NCBI GenBank assembly: GCA_015698285.1
Contig: CP048685.1
Location: forward strand, 868,001 to 932,000
DNA length: 64,000 bases
Direction of reading: 5' to 3'
DNA from: Candidatus Nitronauta litoralis
Lineage (GTDB): Bacteria; Nitrospinota; Nitrospinia; Nitrospinales; Nitrospinaceae
Position 1 is the first letter of the stretch. Every line of letters begins with the position of its first letter. Below, piece after piece: positions 43,924 to 55,601 of this stretch. Under the pieces are notes generated by a model, which searched no databases, was not told where the DNA came from, and saw only the letters and a program-made list of their open reading frames with translations. The translations under genes and the position numbers were made by a program.

Positions 43924-44956
43924 GTTTATACTCGTGCACCATTTCGACCACGGCCTTCACGTGGTCGACAGGCGTGTGTTGCAGGATGCCGTGTCCGAGA
44001 TTGAATATATGACCGGGCCGCCCACCCGCCTGTCGCATGATTTCAAGTACGCGCTCTTTTATAAACGGAATCGGGGCGAATAAAATATTGGGATCGAGGT
44101 TTCCCTGAATAGGAGTATCGAACCCCAAAGTTTCCCAGGCTTTGTCCAGGTCAATGCGCCAGTCAAAACTGAATACATCGCCGCCGGTTTCTTTCACCAG
44201 AGGCAAAATGGATGAGGTACCGGTACTGAAGTTGATCACGGGCACTCCGGTTTCCTGCGCGCCCGCAATCACACGCCTTGTATATGGAAGAATATACTTG
44301 CGATAATCGTGCGGACTCATACAACCCACCCAGGAGTCGAACACCTGCACGGCTTTTGCGCCCGCAGCAATCTGCATCTTGAGGTAATCAATCAACACCT
44401 GGCAAACCTTATCCATCAACAATTCCCAGGTTTCTGGAGCTTCATACATCATGCGTTTGGTGATGGTGTATTCCTTGGACTTGCCGCCCTCGATCATATA
44501 GCTGCACAGAGTGAACGGAGCGCCGCAGAAACCGATCAACGGAAGACTGGATCCGATCTCTGACAACACCATCCGGATCGCATCGCCAACAAACCCCAGT
44601 TGACCCACAGCATCAACCGGCTTGAGGTTCTCGACATCCTTATGGGTGCGTACAGGACGGGGAATACTGGGGCCGTCACCGACATTGAATTCAAGCCCGG
44701 TGCCCATCGGCTCCAGGGGAAGGAGAATGTCTGCAAAAATAATGGCGGCATCCACACCGAGAACATCCAGTGGCTGCAGGGTGACCTCGCACGCCAGTTC
44801 CGGATTGTGGCACAACTCGAGGAAGGTGTATTTCTCCTTCAGGTCGCGGTAAACCTTCATGTAGCGGCCAGCCTGCCGCATAAACCAAATCGGGGTGTGA
44901 TCTACCGCCTCACCACGACAGGCCTTGATAAATCGAAAATCGCCGTTTTCGGCCAT
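43916..44956 (-). CDS. hemE: Uroporphyrinogen decarboxylase HemE
   Basis: The 346-residue cytosolic enzyme decarboxylates uroporphyrinogen III to coproporphyrinogen III. ATG 44956 (MAENGDFRFIKACRGE) is preferred, since AGAAGGAAG lies just 5' of it; an in-frame ATG at 45013 would add 19 unconserved residues. Signatures are TPIWFMRQAGRYMKVYRDL, GFCGAPFTLCSYMIEGG, FDSWVGCMSPHDYRKYILPY and INFSTGTSSILPLV. It is followed by hemH with an eight-base overlap. Steps between them (HemN or HemF, HemG or HemY) are not in the window. Confidence 0.97.
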   Translation of the reverse strand: MAENGDFRFIKACRGEAVDHTPIWFMRQAGRYMKVYRDLKEKYTFLELCHNPELACEVTLQPLDVLGVDAAIIFADILLPLEPMGTGLEFNVGDGPSIPRPVRTHKDVENLKPVDAVGQLGFVGDAIRMVLSEIGSSLPLIGFCGAPFTLCSYMIEGGKSKEYTITKRMMYEAPETWELLMDKVCQVLIDYLKMQIAAGAKAVQVFDSWVGCMSPHDYRKYILPYTRRVIAGAQETGVPVINFSTGTSSILPLVKETGGDVFSFDWRIDLDKAWETLGFDTPIQGNLDPNILFAPIPFIKERVLEIMRQAGGRPGHIFNLGHGILQHTPVDHVKAVVEMVHEYKHE

Positions 44957-45104
44957 GGGTCTTCCTTCTAAATCAGGTGAAACGGTGATTATAGGCCGAG
45001 ACGGGCCCGCCATTCAATGGTCTATTTATTTTCGAGAGGACGAAGCTCCTAATCCCCCTTGCTTCGTCTTACCCCTTTACAAGGGAGAAACACACGGCCA
45101 CCCT

Positions 45105-45130
45105 TTCCTTCGAACAGGCTCCGGGTGACA
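45105..45130. repeat. CCTTCGAC...CAGGGTGACAG dispersed repeat
   Basis: CTTTCCTTCGAACAGGCTCC then GGGTGACAGC, closely matching 23862-23886 and more distantly 2055 and 6725. It lies in the 269-bp gap between thiC and hemE, beside a CCCTT...AAGGG palindrome at about 45072-45086. Confidence 0.6.
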
Positions 45131-45225
45131 GCGCAAAAGCAAAAACCCCTCAGTCGTGGGCTCAAATACTCAATACAGTTTCAGCAATCCACTCCGCCGC
45201 AAGGCGGTCTGCCTCCATCCCACCG

Positions 45226-47822
<2,597 letters not shown>

Positions 47823-47910
47823 CTCAGGCCGTTCGGTCGCCCCACTTCGACAACCTCAGTGGACTACCTGACCTCAAAGCACTTTTCCCAGTTGGCTGTG
47901 CGCCGAGTAT

Positions 47911-48711
47911 CTAAATATCGATCAGGCCGTCAATGGGACTGGAGGCAGACGCATAAAGTTTTTTCGGGATGCGTCCGGCTTCATAGGCCAGTCTGCCGGC
48001 CTCGACTCCAAGCCGCATGGCCTCCGCCATTTTCAGCGGATCATCAGCACAGGCGATGGCCGTGTTCATGAGCAACCCATCGACCCCCAGCTCCATGGCC
48101 TTGGCTGCATCCGATGCTGTTCCGACTCCGGCATCGACAATCACCGGAACATTGACCGCTTCCAGAATCAGCCGGATGTTATATGGATTTCGAATACCCA
48201 GCCCGGACCCGATCGGTGCGGCCAGTGGCATAACGGCGCAGCACCCGATGTCTTCCAGTTTTTTGGCCAGCACCACATCGTCGCCACAATAGGGCATGAC
48301 GTGAAAACCATCTTCGACCAGGATTTTTGCGGCTTCAAAAGTGCCTTCGTTATCCGGGAACAGGGTTTTTTCATCGCCAATGACTTCGATCTTGATGAAA
48401 TCGCCGAGGCCCGCTTCACGAGCCAGCTTGGCTGTCATCACCGCTTCCTTGACGGTGTAGCAACCGGCGGTGTTGGGCAACAGTGTGTATTTTTCAGGGT
48501 CGATAAAATTGAGGATAGAGTCCTTGGATTTATCCAGCTCAATGCGACGTACCGCAACGGTGATCATTTCCGCACCAGAGGTTTCCAGCGCTTGCTTGTT
48601 CTGTTCGAAGGTTTCGTATTTGCCCGTTCCAACGATGAGGCGGGAATTGAATTCCTTCGGCCCCACTTTCAGGGGCTTGATTTCGCGAAACGGTTTGCTT
48701 TTAGATTCCAT
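47911..48711 (-). CDS. thiG: Thiazole synthase ThiG
   Basis: The 266-residue TIM-barrel enzyme builds the thiazole of thiamine from deoxyxylulose phosphate, dehydroglycine and ThiS-thiocarboxylate. Motifs are [37 protein letters not shown] with the Schiff-base lysine, [33 protein letters not shown] and [18 protein letters not shown]. It follows thiS in the riboswitch-controlled operon. The dehydroglycine source (ThiO or ThiH) and ThiF are not seen in the window. Confidence 0.97.
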   Translation of the reverse strand: MESKSKPFREIKPLKVGPKEFNSRLIVGTGKYETFEQNKQALETSGAEMITVAVRRIELDKSKDSILNFIDPEKYTLLPNTAGCYTVKEAVMTAKLAREAGLGDFIKIEVIGDEKTLFPDNEGTFEAAKILVEDGFHVMPYCGDDVVLAKKLEDIGCCAVMPLAAPIGSGLGIRNPYNIRLILEAVNVPVIVDAGVGTASDAAKAMELGVDGLLMNTAIACADDPLKMAEAMRLGVEAGRLAYEAGRIPKKLYASASSPIDGLIDI

Positions 48712-48813
48712 AATTATGTAAAACCTGTGTCGTTAAATTAAGGATTCCCGGCCTGATTAAATGTCACCGGAAAATTAATGGATATATTATCGAATAAGAT
48801 GATGAATAAAGGG

Positions 48814-49011
48814 TCATCCTCCACCGACAGCGTGGACGATTTCCACCTTGTCACCTTCGCTGAGTTTGGTCGATTCGTGTCCGGACCGTGGAATAACCTG
48901 CAGGTTTACCGCCACAGCGACATGCGTTCCAGAGATATCAAGCTCTTTTAGAAGGGCGCTGACATTATCCGAAGCCACATCCCGAAGCTCGCCATTTACC
49001 GTCAATTGCAT
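48814..49011 (-). CDS. thiS: Sulfur-carrier protein ThiS
   Basis: The 65-residue ubiquitin-fold sulfur carrier begins MQLTVNGELRDVASDNVSAL and ends VEIVHAVGGG, with the C-terminal diglycine that is thiocarboxylated for ThiG. An in-frame ATG at 49053 would add 14 unconserved residues close to the riboswitch; 49011 fits the family. One extra glycine at the end makes GGG, which should not prevent function. It is the first gene after the TPP riboswitch. Confidence 0.93.
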   Translation of the reverse strand: MQLTVNGELRDVASDNVSALLKELDISGTHVAVAVNLQVIPRSGHESTKLSEGDKVEIVHAVGGG

Positions 49012-49097
49012 GCCCCGGTTCTCCCGAAAAAACAAAAATGGCCGTTCTCCCATTAGGTAGGGATACGGCCAAGTGAGGGTACACGCATTAAAATTGC

Positions 49098-49185
49098 GCC
49101 ACTTTCCTTCGCTGGTATTAACCAGATCAGGTTCAAAGGGTCGTCTGCCAAGACTCTCAGTTCGCGTAGAACACCCCCAGTTGGC
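49098..49185 (-). promoter_or_regulatory. TPP riboswitch controlling the thi operon
   Basis: On the minus strand GCCAACT (49179-49185) and AGTGGC (49098-49103) form P1. Between them lie GGGGGTG, the thi-box CTGAGAG, then ACCCTTTGAACCTGATCTGG and TTAATACCAGCGAAGG, the universal TPP-aptamer sequence. It precedes thiS by about 90-150 nt, so thiamine pyrophosphate should repress thiS-thiG-thiE-thiC and possibly the genes beyond. Confidence 0.96.
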
Positions 49186-49194
49186 TTTGGAGCT

Positions 49195-49222
49195 AGCTTA
49201 CTTTAAAATGATCCACTGTCAA
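49195..49222 (-). promoter_or_regulatory. Promoter of the thi operon
   Basis: On the minus strand a perfect -35 TTGACA (49217-49222), 16-bp spacer and weak -10 TAAGCT (49195-49200) would start transcription a few bases before riboswitch P1 at 49185. It lies between the divergent lipoprotein gene and the aptamer. Confidence 0.65.
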
Positions 49223-49263
49223 GACATATTGACCTTTGCAAAATTTTCGGTATCCTTTCTGTT

Positions 49264-50541
49264 ATGAAAATCCCATACACCACAAAACTCGGGCTCGTTT
49301 TTACCCTTATTCTGTCGATACTTGGCGGTTGTGCCTCCGTCCCGCAAAGAGTCTTCAAGGCCCCGGCACCTGCGGTCACAAGAGCCAGCAAGGCGTTGTT
49401 CGAAGATGCCTTTGAAGCCCAGGAAAAAGGAAAATATCGGAAGGCCATCAGTCTGTGGAAACAGTTCCTGAATGCTGAACCGGATTCGGTCCAGGGCCAC
49501 AATAACCTCGGTATGGTTTTTTATGCCGAAGATCGCCTTTCGGAATCGATCAATGAACTGGAAACCGCCTGGAAACTGGCACCTAAAAATGACATCGTTC
49601 TAAGAAATCTGTCGCGGTCCCTTCAGTTTCAAGTCGCCCTTCTAAAAGAAAACAGGGAATATGAGCGGGCCATTCGGCATCTACAAAGGTTACAGGAGAT
49701 TTCCAAACCGGAAGATTTCCAGAAAGTCCAGTTCATGGTCGAGGAGCTGGAAGACAGGATTTACGAACAGGTCCAGAACGCGAACACTGTCGAAAAATAC
49801 CGTTGGTACCTTAAACAATACCCGACCGGCATAAACGCTGAAAAGGCTCGAAAAAAACTGGCTGTCCTCCAGGACCGGCAATCCTCTCTCATCCAGTCCT
49901 TTGAAGACCGCGAACAAGTGGACAACAGCGGTGTCCTTGAGAGTATTCCGGAGGAAGATAGTTTCGATTCCGTGGATATCAGCGAAGAAGATGTATCAGC
50001 ATCTCAACCGGTGATTGCGGAAGAGCCGGTGATGGAGGAACCACCCGCGACCCCTGAAGCGGATAGAACTTCAATAGAAGAATCCCCGGTTATGGAAGAA
50101 GAGGCCGTGGGCGAGGTTAAGCAGGGAACCATGCCCGAACCTGTTGCCCAGGTACCTGCAGAGGTTGAACCGGAAAAAGGACAACAAGCACCCGATGAAG
50201 AACCCAGTGAGCTGACCGAAATTGAGCCCGCCCCAATCAAAGAACCGGAAGCCAGGGCTCCTAAAAAGTATCAGGTGGTCATTACTCTTGATAATCCTGA
50301 TTCCTCTTTAAGAGTCCGAGCCGAGCCAAACACCAAAAGTCCCGTGCTTACTGGCCTTAAACATGGGCAGATGCGTTCTTATGTTGAGGAAAATAAAGGC
50401 TGGTTTAAAATCGAGTACGCACCTGGAAAATCTGGCTGGGTCAGCAAGAAATTTTCCCGAAAACTGGAACCCGGAACCAAAAAGACCGAACCACAAGCCC
50501 AGGGTTTCCCGGCAATCCGTTTAGCCGCTGCCGGGTCCTGA
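49264..50541 (+). CDS. TPR lipoprotein with C-terminal SH3 domain
   Basis: The 425-residue protein has a lipoprotein signal peptide (LGLVFTLILSILGGC, lipobox cysteine at about residue 23). TPRs occupy about residues 45-150 (AFEAQEKGKYRKAISLWKQF, GHNNLGMVFYAEDRLSESIN). An acidic proline-rich linker runs from about 225 to 335 (EEPVMEEPPATPEADRTS). A bacterial SH3 domain ends the protein (SSLRVRAEPNTKSPVLTGLK, GWFKIEYAPGKSGWVSKKF). It is likely anchored to the outer membrane and binds peptidoglycan or envelope proteins. It is transcribed divergently from the thi operon. Confidence 0.88.
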   Translation: MKIPYTTKLGLVFTLILSILGGCASVPQRVFKAPAPAVTRASKALFEDAFEAQEKGKYRKAISLWKQFLNAEPDSVQGHNNLGMVFYAEDRLSESINELETAWKLAPKNDIVLRNLSRSLQFQVALLKENREYERAIRHLQRLQEISKPEDFQKVQFMVEELEDRIYEQVQNANTVEKYRWYLKQYPTGINAEKARKKLAVLQDRQSSLIQSFEDREQVDNSGVLESIPEEDSFDSVDISEEDVSASQPVIAEEPVMEEPPATPEADRTSIEESPVMEEEAVGEVKQGTMPEPVAQVPAEVEPEKGQQAPDEEPSELTEIEPAPIKEPEARAPKKYQVVITLDNPDSSLRVRAEPNTKSPVLTGLKHGQMRSYVEENKGWFKIEYAPGKSGWVSKKFSRKLEPGTKKTEPQAQGFPAIRLAAAGS

Positions 50542-50603
50542 TCCCAAAAACAAACCTAATAATTTTTTTTCACACCCAACAACCCTGATCGAGAAGAGAA
50601 CGC

Positions 50604-51581
50604 ATGACAACAAATGTAAAAGAAGACCTGGACTCACTGATTGAAAACGAATGGAACTACATTCAGGATAACCGCGCTGAGTGGAGTCTGCTCGAAGGCA
50701 AACCCGTCGACCTCGAAGTGCTTGAACACATCCTGCGCTGCATCCTGCATCTCGACAACACAAACGAAATGGGACAGGAATTCCGCGAGTGCCTGAAAGT
50801 TCAAAACCCGGATGGTGGCTGGTCGAAAGTTTCAGACTCGGACAAAACCTCGATCTGGGTCACCGCTTTTGTGGCGCTGAAACTGGCGCGCGGCAACGGG
50901 ATTCTTAAAGACGCTGCCATCGCCGGGGCTGTTGACCACTGCCTGGAATCTGTCCTGAGCTGGCAAAAAGAGGACGGCCACTGGTTTGACGACGAATGGT
51001 CCAATCTCGACACCACCTGCTCGGTCACCTATTTTCTAACCATCTGGCAGGTGATGAACGACAAGCTGGGCGACGAGCGCGTCAATAAAGCGCGGGTGCG
51101 CGGTTTCGAATACATCATGTCGCAGCACCGCGATTCCGGCCTTTGGAAAGACAACAAGTTTCATCCGTCCGGAATCGAAACCACGGCGCACCTCATGCAA
51201 TACACGTTGATTCCAGCCTATTTCATGGATAAGATTGATTTTGCCGAACAGTCCTGCCTGGACGCAGCGGAAGGTCTTCTGGGGGAACAAGCTGAAAACG
51301 GATCCTGGGACAATGAAAACACGGACCACACCATGGATGCGTTACGCAACCTGGTACTGGTAAGCGATTCGTTCAAGCAGCGAGATAAATACCAGGATGC
51401 CATCGAACGCGGAATCCGCTGGCTGATTGAAGTGAAAAACGACAAGGGCTGGGGAGATTTCCCGGACGAGCCGAGTAACATCGAACGCACCGCCGATGGT
51501 CTCGACACCCTGCTTAAGTACAAGCGTTATCTTGCAGGGAAACGCATGTCCGATTTCTGGGCGTTCACCAAAGAGAACTAA
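50604..51581 (+). CDS. Squalene-cyclase/prenyltransferase-fold (QW-repeat) protein
   Basis: The 325-residue protein is an alpha/alpha-barrel of the prenyltransferase/squalene-oxidase-repeat superfamily. QW-like motifs recur: CLKVQNPDGGWSKVSD, VLSWQKEDGHWFDDEW, IMSQHRDSGLWKDN, LLGEQAENGSWDNEN and VKNDKGWGDFPDEP. Squalene-hopene and class II diterpene cyclases carry DXDD; here the equivalent position reads LDTTCSV, so the proton-donating acid cluster is incomplete. The protein is half the length of a squalene-hopene cyclase. No transmembrane segment or terpene gene is nearby. Function is unknown. Confidence 0.8.
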   Translation: MTTNVKEDLDSLIENEWNYIQDNRAEWSLLEGKPVDLEVLEHILRCILHLDNTNEMGQEFRECLKVQNPDGGWSKVSDSDKTSIWVTAFVALKLARGNGILKDAAIAGAVDHCLESVLSWQKEDGHWFDDEWSNLDTTCSVTYFLTIWQVMNDKLGDERVNKARVRGFEYIMSQHRDSGLWKDNKFHPSGIETTAHLMQYTLIPAYFMDKIDFAEQSCLDAAEGLLGEQAENGSWDNENTDHTMDALRNLVLVSDSFKQRDKYQDAIERGIRWLIEVKNDKGWGDFPDEPSNIERTADGLDTLLKYKRYLAGKRMSDFWAFTKEN

Positions 51582-51743
51582 CGGAGCCTTGACCTGACTG
51601 GGCCTTCACTTCACAAACCGCTGAAGACCCTTCAGCGTAGGGAATTTAGAAATCCAAGAATATTTTTCCAAAAACTTCAAATCACCCTGCTTCGCGTCCC
51701 TCTTTAAAAGAGGGAACATAATAGTCCGCTAAATTTGTTTTAA

Positions 51744-51763
51744 GTTAGCTGACCGCAAGGTCC
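51744..51763 (+). repeat. GTTAGCTGACC-type short hairpin repeat
   Basis: GTTAGCTGACCGCAAGGTCC, with GACC and GGTC pairing around GCAA, ends 39 bp before the TTG start at 51802. A CCCTCTTTAAAAGAGGG palindrome lies just upstream, near 51699-51715. Confidence 0.6.
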
Positions 51764-51801
51764 GGGTTTTTCTTCGACCAACCTTTTAACCCAATCGACC
51801 C

Positions 51802-52548
51802 TTGAACGCACTCATCCTACTCGCCGGTTATGGCTCGCGCCTCTCGCGCGAAGACCTGCCGCATAAAGTCTTCCTGGATTTTGGCGGTGAATCCCTGCTA
51901 AACAAACACCTCAAGACCCTGCAAAATGCGGGTATCGAAAAAACCGTGCTGGTCGTCGGCTATAACAAGGGTGCCATAAAAGATGCTGTGGCGAAAATGG
52001 ACCTCACCATGCCCATCGAGTTTATCGACAATGACGTGTACCGGACCACAGGCAACACCCTGTCGATGGTGATGGGGTTGCGCGGTATGCAGGGGGACGT
52101 TCTGGTGATGGATGGGGATCTGCTGTACCCACGCGAGGTGCTTGGGGGGTTTCTGGATAAAGCTACCGGTTCCTGCTTCGCAGTTGTACCGGTCGATATC
52201 AACGATGTCGAGTGTGCCAAGGTCCTGCTGAACAACGATGAGTCGATTGCTGCCATCATCACCAAACGTGCACTGACCGACCAGGAAAAATCAGGCTACA
52301 AATTCTCGGGAGAAGCTATCGGGTTCTTCACCCTGACCCCCCATGCGGTCGACACCATAATCAAAGCTTACGATGAACAGGAAGCGCATTACGAACCAAC
52401 CCTGTGGGAAATTTTATTTTCCGAGATTGCCGACAAAACTCCACTATGCGTTTACCCTCTCGATGAAAACGGCTGCTTCGAAATCGACACCCAGGAAGAT
52501 TACGAAGAAGCCCTCGCCTGCTACAACGCCAACCCGGACCGTTACTAG
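51802..52548 (+). CDS. Nucleotidyltransferase (sugar- or choline-phosphate type)
   Basis: The 248-residue Rossmann-like NTP transferase has NALILLAGYGSRLSREDLPH at the N-terminus (the GxGxR nucleotide loop), HKVFLDFGGESLLNKHLKTL, VLVVGYNKGAIKD and the metal-binding VLVMDGDLLYP. The C-terminus has FEIDTQEDYEEALACY. It resembles LicC-like phosphocholine cytidylyltransferases and short sugar-1-phosphate nucleotidyltransferases; I cannot decide which. A TTG start at 51802 is used, with only a weak ribosome site. The neighbour 85 bp downstream is an SGNH hydrolase, so the pair may modify a surface molecule. Confidence 0.85.
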   Translation: MNALILLAGYGSRLSREDLPHKVFLDFGGESLLNKHLKTLQNAGIEKTVLVVGYNKGAIKDAVAKMDLTMPIEFIDNDVYRTTGNTLSMVMGLRGMQGDVLVMDGDLLYPREVLGGFLDKATGSCFAVVPVDINDVECAKVLLNNDESIAAIITKRALTDQEKSGYKFSGEAIGFFTLTPHAVDTIIKAYDEQEAHYEPTLWEILFSEIADKTPLCVYPLDENGCFEIDTQEDYEEALACYNANPDRY

Positions 52549-52632
52549 CCAATTCGGGAGATCCAACACAGATATCGAAAGTTTTTTGAATCCCCCTGTC
52601 AGGCAAATCGGGCATGGTAAGATGGCACTGCC

Positions 52633-53904
52633 ATGACCGCTGAACCTCGCCCACCTGCCTTGAAGTTTGTTGCCGTCACCCTCTCATTTTTTTTGTTGCT
52701 GAACGCGTTCTGGTTTTATGGTTTCGTGCGCGATGGGTTATGGATTGCGCTTGTCGTTGGATCTGTTTTTCTCTACCGCAAAACCGGCTGGATCAATTTC
52801 AGCATTCTGGCTCTTACGTTCACGGTCCTAACGGGAACTTTGCTCGCCGCAGTACCCCGGCTGGGGCTGGACGATATGCTGTACCCGGATGCGCATTCCC
52901 GTATGGAAACACGTGATGCGGAGGGACGTTCTATTTACAAACGGAACTCACGGCTTGAAATGGAACAGCCCTTCGGTGACTTGAAGCGCATGGCCGGACC
53001 GGAACAGGAACTCGAAACCCAACCCCGCCATATCCTGTTCCAGACAGATGATCTTGGATTCAGGAATGAGAGTCCGGTCCCTGAAAACCCGCGCTGGGTA
53101 CTGGTCGGCGACTCCTTTATCGCTGGCAACGGCAACTCTCAACCTGACTTGCTGGCTTCACAGTTAAAGCGGCGTGGTGTTTCCATTTACAATCTGGGCT
53201 GGCCCGGGGCGATTCCCGATTATGTCGCCAATATTGAAAAATTCAGGAAACAAAAAAACAGGGATGCAAAATTCCTGTTGTTTGTTTTCGAAGGCAACGA
53301 TTTTCTTGAAAGGGAAAAGGTGCGGGTGGAAGGGCTTTCAAAAATCAAAAAAGGATGGAAACGTTTTTTCGGTGCCTATAAAAATTTTTTCCGCAATACC
53401 GATCTGTACCGCCTGACTTATATCCTGTACGCTTCAATAAAAAATAAAGTGAAACCCAAAAACAGGGTCGTCGTCCATTCCATCGGAGGCCGGCCAATCG
53501 GTTTTTACAAACGGTATCTGGAAGCCGCGCAAAGTGAACAATACACTTTCCCCCTCTGGGTGGAGGAAGAATTAAAAAGGGTGAACGGTTCCATTGCCCA
53601 TGTATTTTTTATCCCGATCAAATACCGCGTCCTGCAACCGTTGTTCGACACCCCCGGGAAACCCATACCCAATGCGCCATGGCAAGCGCTTCAAAAATTG
53701 ACGAGGCAATTGAACATTCCAGCGACCAACCTCACTCCACAATTGATTGAGGGCACCCGACAACTATTTAAACAAAATGGGAGACTGACTTTCTGGACAG
53801 ACGACACCCACTGGAACCGAGCTGGAACAAACCTGGTTGCCCGGGTCGTATGCAACACTTTAAATGAAATGGGGTGTAAGGAGGGAAGTCTGGAAAAAAA
53901 CTAA
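52633..53904 (+). CDS. Membrane-anchored SGNH/GDSL-hydrolase-like protein
   Basis: The 423-residue protein starts with two membrane helices ([20 protein letters not shown] and [20 protein letters not shown]). An SGNH-like domain follows: [20 protein letters not shown] with the nucleophile serine in [17 protein letters not shown] for the N block, and [17 protein letters not shown] with the catalytic Asp-His pair. The architecture resembles AlgX/AlgJ-like or O-acetyl-transfer SGNH proteins of surface polysaccharides. Substrate is unknown. Its 3' end overlaps the convergent ispF by four bases. Confidence 0.8.
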   Translation: MTAEPRPPALKFVAVTLSFFLLLNAFWFYGFVRDGLWIALVVGSVFLYRKTGWINFSILALTFTVLTGTLLAAVPRLGLDDMLYPDAHSRMETRDAEGRSIYKRNSRLEMEQPFGDLKRMAGPEQELETQPRHILFQTDDLGFRNESPVPENPRWVLVGDSFIAGNGNSQPDLLASQLKRRGVSIYNLGWPGAIPDYVANIEKFRKQKNRDAKFLLFVFEGNDFLEREKVRVEGLSKIKKGWKRFFGAYKNFFRNTDLYRLTYILYASIKNKVKPKNRVVVHSIGGRPIGFYKRYLEAAQSEQYTFPLWVEEELKRVNGSIAHVFFIPIKYRVLQPLFDTPGKPIPNAPWQALQKLTRQLNIPATNLTPQLIEGTRQLFKQNGRLTFWTDDTHWNRAGTNLVARVVCNTLNEMGCKEGSLEKN

Positions 53905-54386
53905 AACGTATCGGTGCTTTCGATGAGGGCAACGGCGTAGGCTGCGATGCCTTCTTCGCGTCCGGCGAAACCGAGCTTTTCCGTGGTGGTCGCTTTAATG
54001 TTGACCTGATGGATGGGAACCGAGAGGGTGGAGGCGATGTTCTGTCGCATTGCCGTGATGTGGGGCGCGAGCTTTGGTTTTTGCGCCACAATGGTCGCGT
54101 CCAGATTGCCCAGGCGAAAACCGCGTTCTTTCAACGTGCTGCCAACCCGCCCGAGTAAAATCAGACTGGAGATGTCTTTGAATTCGGAGCTGGTATCGGG
54201 AAAATGGTGACCCAGGTCCCCCGCACCACAGGCACCGAGCAAGGCATCGCAGATCGCGTGGAGCAAAGCGTCGGCATCGGAATGCCCATCCAACCCCAGT
54301 GTGTGTTCAATTTCGACACCCCCGAGAATAAGCTTTCGCCCTTCCACCAGCCGATGCACATCATATCCATTTCCGATTCTTACCAT
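53901..54386 (-). CDS. ispF: 2-C-methyl-D-erythritol 2,4-cyclodiphosphate synthase IspF
   Basis: The 161-residue MEP-pathway trimer cyclises CDP-methylerythritol phosphate. [20 protein letters not shown] supplies the zinc-binding Asp and His; [20 protein letters not shown] and [19 protein letters not shown] complete the site; [20 protein letters not shown] is the C-terminal signature. It sits three bases after dxr, so two MEP steps are adjacent. IspD, the usual partner, is not here. Confidence 0.97.
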   Translation of the reverse strand: MVRIGNGYDVHRLVEGRKLILGGVEIEHTLGLDGHSDADALLHAICDALLGACGAGDLGHHFPDTSSEFKDISSLILLGRVGSTLKERGFRLGNLDATIVAQKPKLAPHITAMRQNIASTLSVPIHQVNIKATTTEKLGFAGREEGIAAYAVALIESTDTF

Positions 54387-54389
54387 AAT

Positions 54390-55544
54390 TTATGCTTTTG
54401 TCGTGAGCAACTGATGAGCTTCCTGACGCGCCCAGTCATCCGCCGCGAGGACGTCTTCAATGGAGTCCGCAGAATGCGGCTGGTGACGGTCGAGAGTGGA
54501 TTCGATTAACTCCGGGATTTCCTTGTAGCCGATCTGCCGGTCGAGGAACGCCTGCACGGCAATTTCATTCGCCGCATTCAATACTGCCGGAAGTGTCTTG
54601 CCCGCATCCATCACTTCATGCGCAAGTCTTAAACAGGGGAAACGGGTGAAGTCCGGGGCCTCAAAGGTAAGGTCGCCCATTGCCGCCAGGTCCAGCGATG
54701 GTAGATCGCACTTAACGCGATCCGGATAGGTCATCGCGTAGGCGATGGGGACACGCATGTCCGGGATGCCCAGTTGCGCCATGATTGAAGTGTCAACAAA
54801 TTCAATCATCGAGTGGATGATACTCTGTGCGTGCACGATGATGTCGATCTGTGTGTCCAACCCGAACAGCCATTTGGCCTCGATGAACTCGAGCCCCTTG
54901 TTCATCATGGTGGCAGAGTCAATAGTGATCTTGCTGCCCATGTCCCAGTTGGGATGCTTGAGTGCATCTTTCACCGTGACGTTTTCCATTTGCTCCAGCG
55001 TGAACGTGCGGAAAGGTCCTCCGGAAGCCGTCAGAATAATGCGGCGGATACGCTTCGGGTCTTCCCCGTTCAGCGCCTGGAAAATCGCGCTGTGTTCGCT
55101 GTCTACCGGGATGATGGGCACGCCCTGCTTTTCGGCTTCGCGCAGGATAACCTCACCCGCGACCACCAGCGTTTCTTTATTGGCAAGCGCAAGGGTTTTG
55201 CCTGCTGACACTGCCGCGTAAGACGGGACCAGTCCGGCACAGCCCACCATGCCCGAAACCACCATGTCGGCTTCGGGATGACTTGCGACTTGAACCGAGC
55301 CCTCTTGCCCGGCAACGATTTCTACCTCCTGACCATTCAGGCGGCGGCGCAATTCTTCTATTTTGGAGGTATCGAAAAGGGCGGCAACCTGGGGTCGGTA
55401 TTTTTGAACCTGCTCTGCAAATAAATCTACGTTGCTACCCGCAGCCAAGCCGACCAGTTCAAACTGATCCGGGTTGCGTTCCATCACGTCAAGCGTGTTG
55501 ACACCGATGGAACCCGTGGAGCCCAATATTGAAATTTTTTTCAT
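54390..55544 (-). CDS. dxr: 1-deoxy-D-xylulose-5-phosphate reductoisomerase Dxr
   Basis: The 384-residue NADPH-dependent first committed enzyme of the MEP pathway starts MKKISILGSTGSIGVNTLDV (ATG 55544); an upstream in-frame ATG at 55574 would add ten residues. Other signatures are LANKETLVVAGEVILREAEK, IIPVDSEHSAIFQALNGEDP, ILTASGGPFRTFTLEQM and HPNWDMGSKITIDSATMMNK, with the metal site in the last. In many bacteria rseP follows dxr; here ispF does. Confidence 0.97.
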   Translation of the reverse strand: MKKISILGSTGSIGVNTLDVMERNPDQFELVGLAAGSNVDLFAEQVQKYRPQVAALFDTSKIEELRRRLNGQEVEIVAGQEGSVQVASHPEADMVVSGMVGCAGLVPSYAAVSAGKTLALANKETLVVAGEVILREAEKQGVPIIPVDSEHSAIFQALNGEDPKRIRRIILTASGGPFRTFTLEQMENVTVKDALKHPNWDMGSKITIDSATMMNKGLEFIEAKWLFGLDTQIDIIVHAQSIIHSMIEFVDTSIMAQLGIPDMRVPIAYAMTYPDRVKCDLPSLDLAAMGDLTFEAPDFTRFPCLRLAHEVMDAGKTLPAVLNAANEIAVQAFLDRQIGYKEIPELIESTLDRHQPHSADSIEDVLAADDWARQEAHQLLTTKA

Positions 55545-55601
55545 ATAAGTTATCCGGGCTAAACCAGAACCCAAAAATCTCTTTTAAAATCCCAGGTCAA
55601 G

